From NCBI GenBank assembly GCA_019009955.1, contig CM032230.1, positions 13,792,501-13,856,500 on the forward strand: DNA of 64,000 nt, given 5' to 3'. Source of the stretch: Riptortus pedestris (lineage: Eukaryota > Arthropoda > Insecta > Hemiptera > Alydidae). The notes below the pieces were generated by a model. That model was not told where the DNA came from. It did no database searches and worked only from the letters and a program-made list of their open reading frames with translations. A program made the translations under genes and the position numbers. Positions 11,987-24,680 of the stretch are shown piece after piece (position 1 is the stretch's first letter; every line of letters begins with the position of its first letter).

Positions 11987-13000
11987 TTTCTTAAGATTGT
12001 GATCTGAATATTTTATTGTGATTTTTTGGATGGAACAAAAGGAATTTAAGGCTCCAACACAGGTGTCTCGTGAAGTTAGAAAGTTCCTGAAATAAGAGGT
12101 CCAATTATAGAAATACTTTATATTAATAAAACCTATTCTAATTGGAGCAGATGTTCCGTATCTGAGCTATTTGAGAGGTATCTGTTTCTCGAGTGGAACT
12201 ATCACTAATCCCCGAGTATTTTTTGTGTCGGTGGCCGAGAGACGTGGCAAGTTAAATGCAGGTTTCTGAACCTCTCTCGCCCTTCTATCTTGATACAACT
12301 TAATGGGATCATTACATTCGTAGCGAACGCTCCTTCCCGAACAACAGCTGTGAATACATTTCAATAGGAATTACTCTCATTCGACAAAGGGTTTTTATCA
12401 GGGGAAGGCGGATCTTGTTCATTTTACATAGAGATTGTACACAAAAAAAAAAATAAAAATACTTATGAATACAAACTTGAGGCGGAGGATCTGTTGTAAC
12501 AAATCGTTACTTGTTAATACAACCGTATATTTGTTCTAATAACATTTGCTTAACAAAGACGATCGATTGGCTTACAGACTTGTACATTGACGATATACAC
12601 ACCTGCACATTTTATTTTGCATTTCTATTAGGTGTTATTTACTTCTGTTTGACGAATGACAAGTCTATCTGTCGTTATTGTTCAGTTTATTAGACAGCAT
12701 GTTATTTCTTTCTTTTATTTATTCATCCTGAAACCAAGACTTACTAGATCTTACCGATAGACCAATCACACTAAAGAAACGCTTAGCTAATACATTTTAA
12801 TACCCACATCGAAGACTTTGAATAAATTACATTTCGATCTTGTTAGAATTAATTAAAATGCTCGAGAGGTAGCGTTAGTGAAATGACCACAAGTAATAAA
12901 CTTAAGTGACTACGCCTATAAAATAAAATAATAACTTCTAATTATTAACTTGATTGTCAAACTGAACATCTTTTAGCAGATTCACCTTCACGGAAATGAG
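11987..13000. other. Non-coding DNA, no feature recognised
   Basis: No repeat family or coding signal is seen. The short frames at 12167-12364 (-) and 12511-12693 (+) have no recognisable domain. Confidence 0.35.
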
Positions 13001-13541
13001 CCATTGAGGTTGTACTCATGATATGATTTTCGACAAATTTCCTCAAATGTCCATCGATCCTAGTTCGGAGGTATTTTCAAAATTTTATATAGTCAGTTAA
13101 CATCGGACCTGTAGGAGGGATTTAGAAAATTTGAAATATTTCCGTTACCTTTACTTTGGATCGAAAAGTACATAGATTTTATTTGTATATATTAATGTCC
13201 ACTTTTTGCAACTAAGGCTAATTGGGAGAAAAGAAATCTGCATAGAACAATTCTTATTGCAAATTAAAAGTTCTATAAATGTTGCCATATACGTTTTTTC
13301 ACTATCGTGAATATCAACCGAGATATTTGCATTTTTTCGTTTTCGGCGCTCAGTAAACCCCCACTCCTACTCATGCCAGATTAACAATAAGCTGTTATAT
13401 CATGAAACATTTTAATTGACGCTTAAATATAAAATATGGTTTCCATTGAACTTTTAATTTCTGAGATAAATGCAAATACGTGGTGGACGAGAGAAATCTG
13501 TATAGTTTACGCAGCCCCTGCGTGACAAACTTTTATTATCT
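13001..13541 (+). mobile_element. Helentron-like element with intact 3' hairpin, holding a SINE scrap
   Basis: The 5' block is at 13001-13070 (GCCATTGAGGTTGTACTCATGA, TCCATCGATCCTA). The core is at 13230-13480, including CCCCCACTCCTACTCATG and AACAATAAGCTGTTATATC. The 3' end is GAAATCTGTATAG, ACGCAGCCCCTGCGT and GACAAACTTTT. A SINE 3' fragment is embedded at about 13187-13226. There is no TA tract. Confidence 0.75.
13187..13226 (-). mobile_element. SINE 3' fragment inside a Helentron-like copy
   Basis: The sequence TGTCCACTTTTTGCAACTAAGGCTAATTGGGA matches the SINE 3' body in reverse. The tail-side ATTAATG is at the left edge. The rest of the SINE is absent. Confidence 0.6.
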
Positions 13542-15120
13542 GCTTGGCAAAATTAAAACATAAAACTTTACAAAAGGTCCATAAGGCTCTACAGTCATTA
13601 AATGATCTAGTGCACAAGTTTTCCAATTTTGATTTAAGATCCTATGTAATTGTCAACATGCAACCACTTTTTAATGCGTTCCTTAGTTTAGTGCATTTCG
13701 TCCTTCTCCTGAAGGCACCATGATATCTGGTGTTGGTCTTCCATAGCTGTACTACCATTAAACTGGACCAAAATTCTTTTCAACGGCCACCGTTTTACAG
13801 AACGACTAGGTTACTCAATTTAACACTTTCACATGTCACTCTAGGACTGATGGCAGTTGTGTAAATAATCAGCTTCTATGACAAGGGATATCCAGGTCCA
13901 CAAAAGCCAATTCAAAAAAAAATATCTTCCGTTGAGAACACACAATATCTAGAGCTGCGTTGCTGGCAGATTGGATTTCCAACGTCCCATTCTTGTGATA
14001 AATGTATATAAATCTTGTTAGAAAGTATGTTATTCTACAACAGTTATTTCAACATTCTAAAACGTTTTTGGGAGTTCATACTGATCTATGCGAGGTTTAT
14101 CTTCGATTATCTCATACCAGTAACCGTAAAAAATGTAAGGGATTTGACATGCTGTCGGGGAAGATTGACAGCCTTTAAGCCGAAGCATACGAATGAAACG
14201 ACTAAAATAATATTTTGCTACAAGGGGCACAATGAATGGTGGAAGGGCGGGCGCGGGAAAGGATCAGTCCTACCAACCTCAGAATGCTAGAGAGGAGTAA
14301 TAATACTGACAGTTTCTGTTGTGGTATATATCTCATGCAATTTTTTTCTTATCCACTCCTTATGGCTGGCTTATTCTTCATTTAAACTTCCTTGTTCGAA
14401 GTGAAGGGAGTGTATTGTAATTGCGAAAATTTTCGGTTTTCAGATTTCAACGGTATTGACCTTCATTGAGACCATTTGACTATGGTCTATCTGAATGTAC
14501 GGCCCTCGCATAACTCAAAAACTCTTCATCTTAGAGTGCCGTACAAATTCTTGCGTAGGCGCAAAGTTCTTCTGTTGCAGCACCTTGGAGATTTCGTAAA
14601 TTTTGCATCCCTGTCCAATGTCCAATATTTAGTAACCACTTCTCCCTATTCCCTTTCTTCCCTTCTTCGACTTAACCTTGCAAGGTAAGGCCCTGGAATT
14701 CATAACGCTCTCCTCCCATAATATGTCACAAGTAGGTCATTTTTCGAAGTTTTATCGCTTAGTAAAGTAAAGAAATCTTCTAATTGTGCACTAATAAGAA
14801 CTTCTTCATTTCTTGCCGGATCTGTCCACGATTCTCTTAGCATTCTTCGCAGACACCGCATCTCGAATAGTTCTAATTTTAATTTAAGTGAACTCTCGTT
14901 TTCCCTTAATATCTTATCGGTACGTTTTACAACTTCCTTGTTAATGTTATTTTAAGTTTAACCCGGCTTATAGTGTCGAACATTTTGGTTTACCTTTTCC
15001 TAGGTAAAGCACTCAACAAAGAAATGACAGGTCGTCAGCTGAGGCTAAGAGATTCATCGATCCGGTAGGGAATGTGTGAAGATACTGCAATAATAGTTGG
15101 GGGAGGGAGAGGGGAAAGAG
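13542..15120. other. Non-coding DNA, no feature recognised
   Basis: No repeat match or domain seen. The frames at 14015-14290 and 14476-14688 (+) have no signature I can name. The composition is mixed, with a GC-richer patch near 14220-14260. Confidence 0.35.
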
Positions 15121-15177
15121 TGAGAAAGAGAGAGTGTGTGTGTGTGTGAGTGTGTGTGTGTGTGTGTGTGAGAGAGA

Positions 15178-15234
<57 letters not shown>
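15121..15234 (+). repeat. Compound (AG)n-(TG)n-(AG)n microsatellite
   Basis: An AG run, TG runs (about 15134-15168) and a pure AG run (about 15185-15232). The minus-strand open frame at 15013-15342 is only the translation of this tract (Ser-Leu and His-Thr dipeptides) and not a gene. Confidence 0.95.
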
Positions 15235-15238
<4 letters not shown>

Positions 15239-15239
15239 A

Positions 15240-16330
15240 AAAGGATGAATAAGAGAGATCTTAGATACTGACCTTGAGCGACTCCACTAATAAGCGACTG
15301 TATGAGAGAATAGTGAGGTTTAATGGCGATTTGACGAGGCAACTTTGGTGATAGTTGAGTTATGGGCCGGCGATAGTTGGCCGGTGCTTCATCATGTCAG
15401 AGCTACATTAACATAATAAACCTTTATATCGTAATCACAGCTGAAGAGGGCACCCACAGATTATAGCCTTATTAAACCTTTCTTAGAGGCCTTTAGCCAT
15501 TTATGTAGACAACTTTATAACACATTATGCAACAGTCTGTTTGTGTTATATCCCTACGCTCTGTCAAAATAAATTAACTCTAAATACTCATTAGTGCCTT
15601 TTCACGGCATCTGACTCCCGGTTGTAAATCTTTAAAATTGTCAAAATGGAGTGAAGAAAAATATTCTCTGGCTCAACACAATTGGACTACAGAACGCCCA
15701 CAGCAAGAAACAGATGCCCAAGGCTTCATTCAAAAGATCTTGCAAATTTTATTCCGCTTATATAACATCATCACGGAGCTATTAAATTATTACGGAAAAT
15801 ACGAGTTTGATTACGCTTTCGAATTGATATTTGTACTAATTTGTACAACGTATTCAGTTCAACGGAATTTTGGTTACTTTCTGAGCGTATTATGTATCTT
15901 ACATAGCGACTAGATTAAATGTTGAAATTTAATATTTCCTACTGTTGTACCAGCAGGTTGTGCACCTCCCTTTTGTAACGGGAGAGGTTTAGGAGAGAAG
16001 TGTATGAAAACCGAATGAAATTGAAGATGGGACGGAAATTATATTGACATTTTCTTGATTTATAAAAAATGAAATAAAATACCCATTATGAATTAATTTG
16101 AACGTAATTGAGAAAATAACGGTGGCAATAACAGTTAAATGAATATAATTTATTGAAAAGTCAGCCTTAAATAGCCTGTTGAAATTATAATAGCTACGGA
16201 CTGGACCACTAGTACATTCTTTTATTGATATGTATAGTAAAGAAAGAAAAAAAAAGAGATGGAAGTCATTACAATTGAATGAATTTGTGATAAATATCCA
16301 ATAAATAAGGGACAAAGATGTATATAATTA
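15240..16330. other. Non-coding DNA, no feature recognised
   Basis: The frames at 15638-15913 (+) and 15989-16315 (-) are AT-rich and have no recognisable domain. No repeat family is identified. Confidence 0.35.
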
Positions 16331-16336
16331 GTTTGG

Positions 16337-16388
16337 GTGAGAGAGAGAGAGAGAGGGACAGGGAGAGAGGGGGGGGAGTGAGAGAGAT
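16337..16388 (+). repeat. Short (GA)n microsatellite
   Basis: An imperfect GA run with G-rich interruptions (GAGAGAGGGGGGGGAGTGAG). It lies 130 bp upstream of a long CT tract of opposite strand polarity. Confidence 0.8.
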
Positions 16389-16509
16389 GGCTGGTGTAGA
16401 TAGAGGGTATTTGAAAGGGATCCAGAGATTATAGGGATGATGGTGTCACAACACACCACACCTGTCCGATTAGAACCTCTCTAACATTCAGGGGTTGCTA
16501 GCTCTGATC

Positions 16510-16512
16510 CTA

Positions 16513-16558
<46 letters not shown>

Positions 16559-16615
16559 CTCTCCCCCCTCTCTCTCACACACTCTCTCTCTCTCTCTCAC
16601 TCTCTCTCTCACTCA

Positions 16616-16713
<98 letters not shown>

Positions 16714-16749
16714 CTCTCTCTCTCTCCCCCCCTCTCTCTCACTCTCTCT

Positions 16750-16796
<47 letters not shown>

Positions 16797-16800
16797 CTTC
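16510..16800 (+). repeat. Long imperfect (CT)n microsatellite
   Basis: About 290 bp of CT with CA and C-run interruptions in the first 110 bp and near-pure CT afterwards. It yields spurious Ser/Leu open frames. It forms the left boundary of the larger duplicated repeat at 16510-17720. Confidence 0.95.
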
Positions 16801-17454
16801 TTTCGTTTATCCTGTGTTGTGATAAGGCTCCTCTATATACAATTCAAATTTCTTTTTTTCAATTTTGAAAGCCGAATTTTAATAGGCCAGAGGAGCTCCT
16901 ATTTACTACACATGTAAAACTCAAGTAGTGAAGTCATAACTCCAATATATATATATTTATAGTTGAGAGCAAATATTTAAAAATTTTAGGGGACCAGGGA
17001 TTGTAATGCCACTGCCACTCTAATAATATTGTTAACTCTCTTATTTAGTTAATATTGCAACATCTTAATATTGTTCTAATTTACTTTAATGTCTTATTTA
17101 ATCGATTTTTACTTATTTTTTATTTTATTTTAAACACATTACACCTTGGAAAGTCTTATGTTTCCACAACAAGCTATTAATATTTAAATTATGGGACCAA
17201 ACAATCAAGCTAAAGGGAGGCAACGTGAAGAATACTTTCCTGCTAATTTTATTCTCTTCTTAATTTGAAGTGAGAACGAAGCATGTGCTCGATAGCTCTC
17301 TGTCTCTCGCTTTACCCTCAGGCTGGCCTGAATTTTTTGAAAATCAAATTTTAATTGCTCGTCCTTACTAGTCAAGTAAGCCTCGATTAGTGAGGCTTAA
17401 GTTCAATAAATAAGGAGTGAAGAGAAAATATTTAAAAGCGGCAAATGTGTTGCT

Positions 17455-17725
<271 letters not shown>

Positions 17726-18254
17726 CCTTTCCCTATCTCCCCCCCACCTCCAGCTATGCCCACTAATGTTTTCGTTACCATATAATTAATTAAACATTAA
17801 CATCTACTAATTTAAGTGTCGATGCATATTCATGTAGCCGCTACTTGACGAGTGAGGGGAGGGATGGCTGTCATCCTCCTAGCAGTCAGGTTAGTCCTAA
17901 CACTGTACCTTGTATTTCTTCAACTGGAAACAGCTGGCCTAGCTAGATCTGCCCGATAGACCCATAGCTTATACTTAACCCTCACCCAATGCATTTATTA
18001 CCCACTCCACATGTCTTATAACTTAGAATAAATTTCGTTTATTACATTTACAGGGTGTTAAACACTTTATCGTTGCTATCATTAATAGTAATTTCAATAA
18101 ATTAACACTTTTATAATAGCTTATCGCTTCTAATATATAATTTTAGAGTCGATTTCCAGAACTTCTTGAAACCGTGGTTTTTTTATTAATAGTCACTGAA
18201 AATTATTTTTCTGTTAAATAATAAACAATACATAACAATATCAGTAATGAAGTA
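17726..18254. other. Non-coding DNA, no feature recognised
   Basis: AT-rich sequence with no repeat match seen. Confidence 0.35.
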
Positions 18255-18690
18255 ATTTTTTTTTATTTATTTAGTTTGTGCCCCATATCGAAGGTGATTG
18301 GTGTGATCTCTATTTCTATTTATTCCTTCATGTACACCTTGATGTACTTCATTTATACAGTATGTAAAATATTCCTTAAATACTTGAGCTTTTCTCATAT
18401 CAGTACTTTGCCTATTGTAATATAATAAAAGTCATCCCTTTTAAATCGTTGTAAATATGCCGTAGACCTATTGTATTTTATTTTATTTGTATTCATAAAT
18501 GTTTACATGTTTTAGATATTTTAGTATTTGTGAAACATATTGCTGCTGTCAGTTAGTAGTTGTGTCATATCGTGGGGTATGTCAAGGTTTGTTCGTTGGA
18601 TACAGTCTGTCAGTATGTGTTTTATCGTTTGTTGCAGTATTTGCATATAGGGTTGTGTCTCGTTGTCATTAAGTGTCTATGTGTCACGTA
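18255..18690 (-). pseudogene. Non-LTR retrotransposon 3' end (ORF2 C-terminus plus 3' UTR and poly-A tail)
   Basis: On the minus strand the translation gives PICKYCNK, then, after a frameshift, TIKHILTDCIQ and, further on, MTQLLTDSSNM. This is the C-terminal CxxC...HxxxxC zinc-binding region found after the RNase H/RT of Jockey- and RTE-like elements (PxCxxCxxxLTVxHILxxC). About 280 bp of 3' UTR follow, ending in ACAAACTAAATAAATAAAAA, whose A-rich tail is the T run at 18256-18271 on the plus strand. The copy is 5' truncated and inactive. Confidence 0.65.
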
Positions 18691-19046
18691 TGTTTGTAAT
18701 TAAGTAAAAAAAAAAACTTTATTATACGATATGCTATATAAAATCTATAGTGAAAATAATATGTTGTACTTTGGGACTGTTGATTCACAAATATCAAAGC
18801 TCATAGAAATCTTCGTAACAGTTTTTGAGTAAATGAGAAAAAACGGACGGACAGACAGACTGATTTTCAATTTTGTTGCCATTGTTCTGATGATCTGAAA
18901 CATACAAAAAAAAAATGTATCACTGCCAAATTTAAATAGAAAATCAAACAAACCTCAAATCATTGAGTATAAGTTTAAATTAGTTTCCTTTATTACTTAT
19001 TCATTTACTGAGGAAAACTTGTATGCGTCCTATAGCGATAAGCCTT
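18691..19046. other. AT-rich non-coding DNA
   Basis: Nothing recognised; the short minus-strand frame here has no domain. Confidence 0.35.
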
Positions 19047-19396
19047 TTAGCTATTGAAGTTCTACTCATGACAAATTTTGAAAACTTTCTTCAAATGTCC
19101 ATCGATCCTACCCATCAGATGAGGAAAATGAGCTCCTTTCTGTAGAATGATGTTATAGAACCAATCTTGTAAAACTCTTGTTAGTCTACGATTGTTGTTC
19201 TATACATTGTTACATAACTCAAATACTAAGCACGTTATTCGTACTTCGTCATTCTCAACCTTCGGTAAACCCCTTCATCTACACTTCGGATTTTTATTTA
19301 GAAATAGAAATTACATGGTGAGAAGAGATCAGTAGTGTGACTTAACAATCCTTGGGAAATCTGCTTAGTTTACTCAGCCCCAACGTCACGGATTTT
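19047..19396 (+). mobile_element. Helentron-like element, short internally deleted copy
   Basis: The 5' block (TTTTAGCTATTGAAGTTCTA, AAATGTCCATCGATCCTACC) joins directly to the second internal module (TTATAGAACCAATCTTG, then GTTATTCGTACTTC). The end is TTGGGAAATCTGCTTAG and a hairpin with altered right arm (CAGCCCCAACGTCACGGA). The first internal module and the TA tract are deleted. Confidence 0.7.
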
Positions 19397-20065
19397 ATTT
19401 TTTTCCTGTTTATTACTAATCCCTTACAATAAGTCTTGAGGAAACCTGGCGTCTTATATCGATATGGTCACCATTTTATCAGTAATTAGGTGATTAACAG
19501 GCGTTTCAATAGGAGCTGACGCCAGCCAGCCAATATTGCAGAAACGACTGTAAATCACTGCTACTGTAGATTCACTGCTACTGCAGATTCACTGTAGCGG
19601 CTATCACTATTACCCTTCAGCTCTGATCGTAACAGCCTCTTTGCGCAATTACCCAGGCTCACTTACTGTAATTATTACTACATTTACGACTTTCATATTT
19701 TATGTCTTACTTCTATTCTCGACTCATCCTGTTTTTCATTATAATTTCAAATTAATACTTCGCATTTCCCAGCCTTCCGTGAATGGTATCATGCAACTCA
19801 AAGACTTTGTAATATAACTTTGTTGTTCTTGATGCCGAAGAATATTTACGACTTAAGCTGCTTAGATATATAAAATTGAGCAATGATATTTAACTGTTTT
19901 TTCCCAAACGGAAGTCCATATTCATTAATTGCCGAAATCGAACTAAGAAAGGGGGGGGGTAGAGAAATGTTAAACCCTGAATTCAGTAGAGTGACAGGGC
20001 TTTGTTAGCTACCTTATTACTCCATCTCTATACAGTGATATACATGTAGTTATGGAGTACTTTTT

Positions 20066-20158
20066 AGCAGATTTCACTCATGACGCGATTTTCGACAATT
20101 TTCTTCGAATGTCCATCGATCCTACCTAGGAGATGACGAAAATGAGGTCCGTTCAAAA

Positions 20159-20212
<54 letters not shown>

Positions 20213-20635
20213 GTTACCGCTCTAGCGTTATCAAACTCGATATTTAGACGTTTTATGTAAAAAGAAAGATCAAGTTCATTAACGGCTCAAATCGGACCAA
20301 GGGTAGGAAGGGGGGTTAGAGGGGAGGAATTTCGAAAATTCGAAATATCTTTGTTACTATACATTGGAATGAAAAGTATAGAAACAATCTTATTGAAAAT
20401 TAAATTTACTATAAATATTGTTCTATACATATTTTCCGTATAATGAGTATTAACCGAGATATTTGGCTTTTTTTAGTTTTACGCTTTCAGTAAACCCCCA
20501 CTCCTACTAGTGTCATATTAATAATAAGCTGTAATATCATGAACCACTTGATTACAAGGCTAAATACCAAATATTGTTATTATTCAACTTTTATTTTGTT
20601 AGATATATGCAAATACGTTCTGGAGTGACGACATT
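20066..20635 (+). mobile_element. Helentron-like element, 5' part, cut by the Merlin insertion
   Basis: It begins TTAGCAGATTTCACTCATGACGCG, lacking the usual TTAAGG palindrome. It then runs through CCATCGATCCTACCTAGGAGA, a pure TA tract (20161-20210), TCTGTTACCGCTCTAGCG and the first internal module up to CAAATACGTTC. It ends where the Merlin target duplication TTTGCTTT (20636-20643) starts. The remaining 3' part is not visible after 22024. Confidence 0.7.
20161..20210 (+). repeat. (TA)25 microsatellite inside the Helentron-like element
   Basis: A pure TA run at the same internal position as the TA runs of the copies at 21785, 35333 and 60464, directly after the GTTCAAAACTG motif. Confidence 0.95.
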
Positions 20636-20750
20636 TTTGCTTTGGTACTTGTGTATTATACACAACACAAGCTAGTTCCATTATAGAGTGCGCCGCTGTT
20701 CTAGGCCTGAAGTGCTACGATTGCTCGCCGACAGAGGAGGTTATAATTAT

Positions 20751-21022
20751 ATTATAATCATATTATAATTCCTCGCACCAGCAGTAAATGAGCCTTAAAG
20801 CAGTAGAAAATGGAATTTTGCTTCCTTCAAACCAATTCCCAATCCGAATGCCCAATTGCTCTCCACACTTTCTTATATTATCACTTCCAAAAACATCCTT
20901 TTCCCACAATAAAGTTTCATATTATGGGATTTAGAACACTTGCGACTCTTAGGCAAAATATTTCTCTCCTGGAAATATTTCACTGCCTCTTCTTCACTTT
21001 TTGGCAAATCCCAAATAAGCAT
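20751..21022 (-). pseudogene. ISXO2/IS1016-like (Merlin) transposase N-terminus, frameshifted
   Basis: From an ATG at 21022 the minus strand reads MLIWDLPKSEEEAVKYFQER, continuing with NILPKSRKC and MKLYCGK. After a frameshift and stop near 20876 the adjacent frame continues RKCGEQLGIRIGNWFEGSKI, then PFSTALRLIYCWCEEL and stops. The pattern (E..A..F....G.LP....C..GH.M.L, then C....G.R.G.WFEGS..PF.....IYCW) is that of ISXO2-like transposases of Merlin elements. The downstream DDE catalytic region is missing. The frame can extend upstream to about 21106 without an ATG. Confidence 0.75.
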
Positions 21023-21118
21023 TTTTAAAGGAATAAACACTAAAGCACAAGAAATAAACAGCAAACGCAACAAAACCAAAAGATAACCTCCTTTGCCGGC
21101 GAGCAATCGGCTTAAAAA

Positions 21119-21783
21119 AGTCCGTCACGCTGGGGCTGCGTAAACTAAGCAGATTTCCCATGTGAAGTTTTACAATAGAGAATTCTCCATACTGGTAGCA
21201 CAACATCACGGTGATTAAATACAAACGGTAATGAGAAATCTTTCAGTTAATTAAAATAAATTCCCATCTGAAACGGCTTCTGAATTTTAAGAATAATTTA
21301 TATTTTAATATCTCAAATTTTAGTAGTCCAAGAACGAAAGAAGGGGGGGGGCGGATGAACAGAACGTATTTGCATAAATCTCACAAAGTAAAGAACGTAA
21401 GGTAAGGTTAGGAACGACAGGTAAGGTTAGAAGAAGCTTCCACCTGAATCGAGTAGCTACGAAAACGGCCGACCTAATCCGAACTATACCCGACCACAGA
21501 CTTCATACAAATGCAAATATCTCGTTTAATAAGTGTACAAGTGTCTAACAATTTTTACAGTACATTTAATTTTCAATAAGATTGGATCTATAGAATTTTT
21601 CGATCCGACGTATAATAACGAAGATATTTTAAGTTTTCAAATTTCTCCCCCCTATACCCCCGCTCCCTCTTGTCCGATTTCAGCCATTAACGAACTTGAT
21701 CTTTCTTTTTACATAAAACTGTTAAATATCGAGTTTGGTAACGATCAAACAAAAATTGCTACCGCTAGAGCGTTAACAGACAA

Positions 21784-21838
<55 letters not shown>

Positions 21839-21961
21839 GTTTAACGGACCTCATTTTAGTCATCTACTAGGATGGAGCGATGGAGATTTGAAGAAATTTT
21901 TCGAAAATCGCGTCAAGAGTACGACCTCAATAGCTGATTTCCCTTAAGGGAAATCTGCTAA
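21119..21961 (-). mobile_element. Helentron-like element, near full length, nested in the Merlin right arm
   Basis: On the plus strand it starts with the reversed 3' end GTCCGTCACGCTGGGGCTGCGT (one hairpin mismatch, 21120-21141) and AAGCAGATTTCCC (21147). It ends with TTTCCCTTAAGGGAAATCTGCT (21939-21960). The interior has the reversed core modules and a TA tract at 21785-21835. It lies between T residues, and the Merlin arm resumes on either side. Open frames inside (for example 21533-21844) are translations of the repeat. Confidence 0.8.
21783..21836 (+). repeat. (TA)n microsatellite inside the Helentron-like element
   Basis: A near-pure TA run with one CA interruption, at the family's usual internal position next to AATGTTTAACGGACCTC. 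Confidence 0.9.
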
Positions 21962-22148
21962 CAGCAGCGCACTCTACATTGTAACTAGCATGTGGTGGGT
22001 ATAATACACAAGTACCTTTGCTTTTCCCAAAACAGTTTTTTGACCTTAACATTTTTGTCTCCATTTAATATTGGTAAAAATAAAAACATTTTCAGCAATC
22101 ATTTATTAACTCCATAATATCAGCTGATATTTAACAGAGGGATAGGGA

Positions 22149-22359
<211 letters not shown>

Positions 22360-22369
22360 ATAGAGAAGG

Positions 22370-23142
22370 CGCCCGAAGCGAGAAGTAGTCGGAATTTAAT
22401 TTGAGTTAAATAAGATTTAGAATGTGTCGAGGGTTTAATTGGGGCCCGGGGTCCGAGTGAGGCAGCCATTTATTCAAATAATTCTAATAGTCGGTAATTG
22501 CCAGAGCGCCACAACTCATAGCTCGACAGGCGCACCAAACAACCTCACTCGACCAAACCTCGGGCCCAAGAGGTTTTTTCCCCCCGCACCATCCTATATA
22601 TCATAGGGCTAAAGACGCACTAACAGCTGGTTCCCCCGCAGCCCCATTACTATACTCGATGGTATTATTAAATGATACAGCCAACGCTCCGGAGATAGAC
22701 AGTATTATATGGATTAGCGCCCGGTAGTTCTGACCGTCGTGCTTTATCTAACCCTCGCATCTATTTATATAACCATCTCTCGGGCCCTGGATCGATTACT
22801 CTAAATATCGAAGCCATTAGATTCGTTTTATCGTATATCGATAATTATCGAATAATCACCCGGCAATCACACTCGACATTCCATCGGCCCAATGATAGCA
22901 GCACCAGAGCTACTATTATCGATTTAACAACGTTAATTTGTATCTGGGAAATGTGAACGTCCCAAGTAATAAACTCCCGATGAAATAGCTAGCTACTGAA
23001 AAAAATTGATCTGTAAAATATTGTAACCACATGAAATTGTAATACTTTGGGGAGAAAAGTCCTTGGAAAACAGTGGGAATATGTCTCTGGAATGGCGTAT
23101 TTTTCAGCTTTTTTTTGCTTGCTGAAGTTTCAGCTGCTGCTT
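22370..23142. other. GC-richer low-copy block, candidate conserved non-coding DNA
   Basis: It contains no repeat family, and its GC content is well above the flanks up to about 22900. GGGCCCGGGG (about 22442), CTCGACAGGCGCACC and several ATCGAT/TATCGATAATTATCGA motifs (22800-22850) are visible. There is no coding frame of note. It could be an intronic regulatory region of the homeobox gene, but this is inference. Confidence 0.3.
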
Positions 23143-24275
<1,133 letters not shown>

Positions 24276-24347
24276 CATTTTATTGTAAATAATAATAATA
24301 TTCCCAAAATGTTTTTATTCATTTAATATTGTAATACACTTTATTTA

Positions 24348-24465
24348 GTGTCGGTATTCATTAAATAAAATCCTAAGTCCCACCCTGGCCAGAAAAGGTT
24401 GGTAACCTGTAGATAACCCGTCCCAATTAGCCTTAGTTGCAAAAAGTGGACGTCAAATAATTTAA
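24348..24465 (+). mobile_element. SINE, 3' body fragment
   Basis: TTTAGTGTCGGTATTCATTAAATAAAATCC, CCCACCCTGGCCAGAAAAGG, GGTAACCTGTAGATAACCCG and GCAAAAAGTGGACG match the SINE body. The tRNA head is missing. Confidence 0.75.
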
Positions 24466-24488
24466 TTTGTTGTAATACATGAAACCAC

Positions 24489-24680
24489 TTTTATTATTAT
24501 TATTTATTAACGACTACTTTTTCCGCATTATGGCCAATTGGGTTGGGTTATTTACAGATTTTCACCCCCTCCTAGCCAGAGTGGAAGTCAGGATTTTCTT
24601 TACTGAGTTCTTCACTAAATAAATTCCTTTTTCGGAAGCGGGAATCGAATGCGCCACTATAAAAGAACATGTTTAGCTTT
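24489..24680 (-). mobile_element. SINE, reverse copy, tail-to-tail with its neighbour
   Basis: The tail TTATTATTATTTATTAACG is at the left edge. The body is reversed (GGTTGGGTTATTTACAG, CCTAGCCAGAGTGG), and the B box complement GGAATCGAATG is at about 24641. With the plus-strand copy 24 bp upstream it forms an inverted pair, tails facing. Confidence 0.75.

Larger units (their letters stand above)
20644..22016 (-). mobile_element. Merlin-type DNA transposon relic, split by a nested element
   Basis: Inverted termini start GGTACTTGTGTATTATAC at 20644 and, in complement, at 22016. They extend about 100 bp inward (GCTAGTT, TAGAGTGCGC, then GATTGCTCGCCG and GGAGGTTAT). A perfect 8-bp target duplication TTTGCTTT flanks the element (20636-20643 and 22017-22024); 8-9 bp duplications are typical of Merlin. 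The interior carries the start of an ISXO2-like transposase on the minus strand. The right arm is interrupted by an 0.84-kb Helentron-like copy (21119-21961). The catalytic part is gone, so this is an internally deleted copy. Confidence 0.8.
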
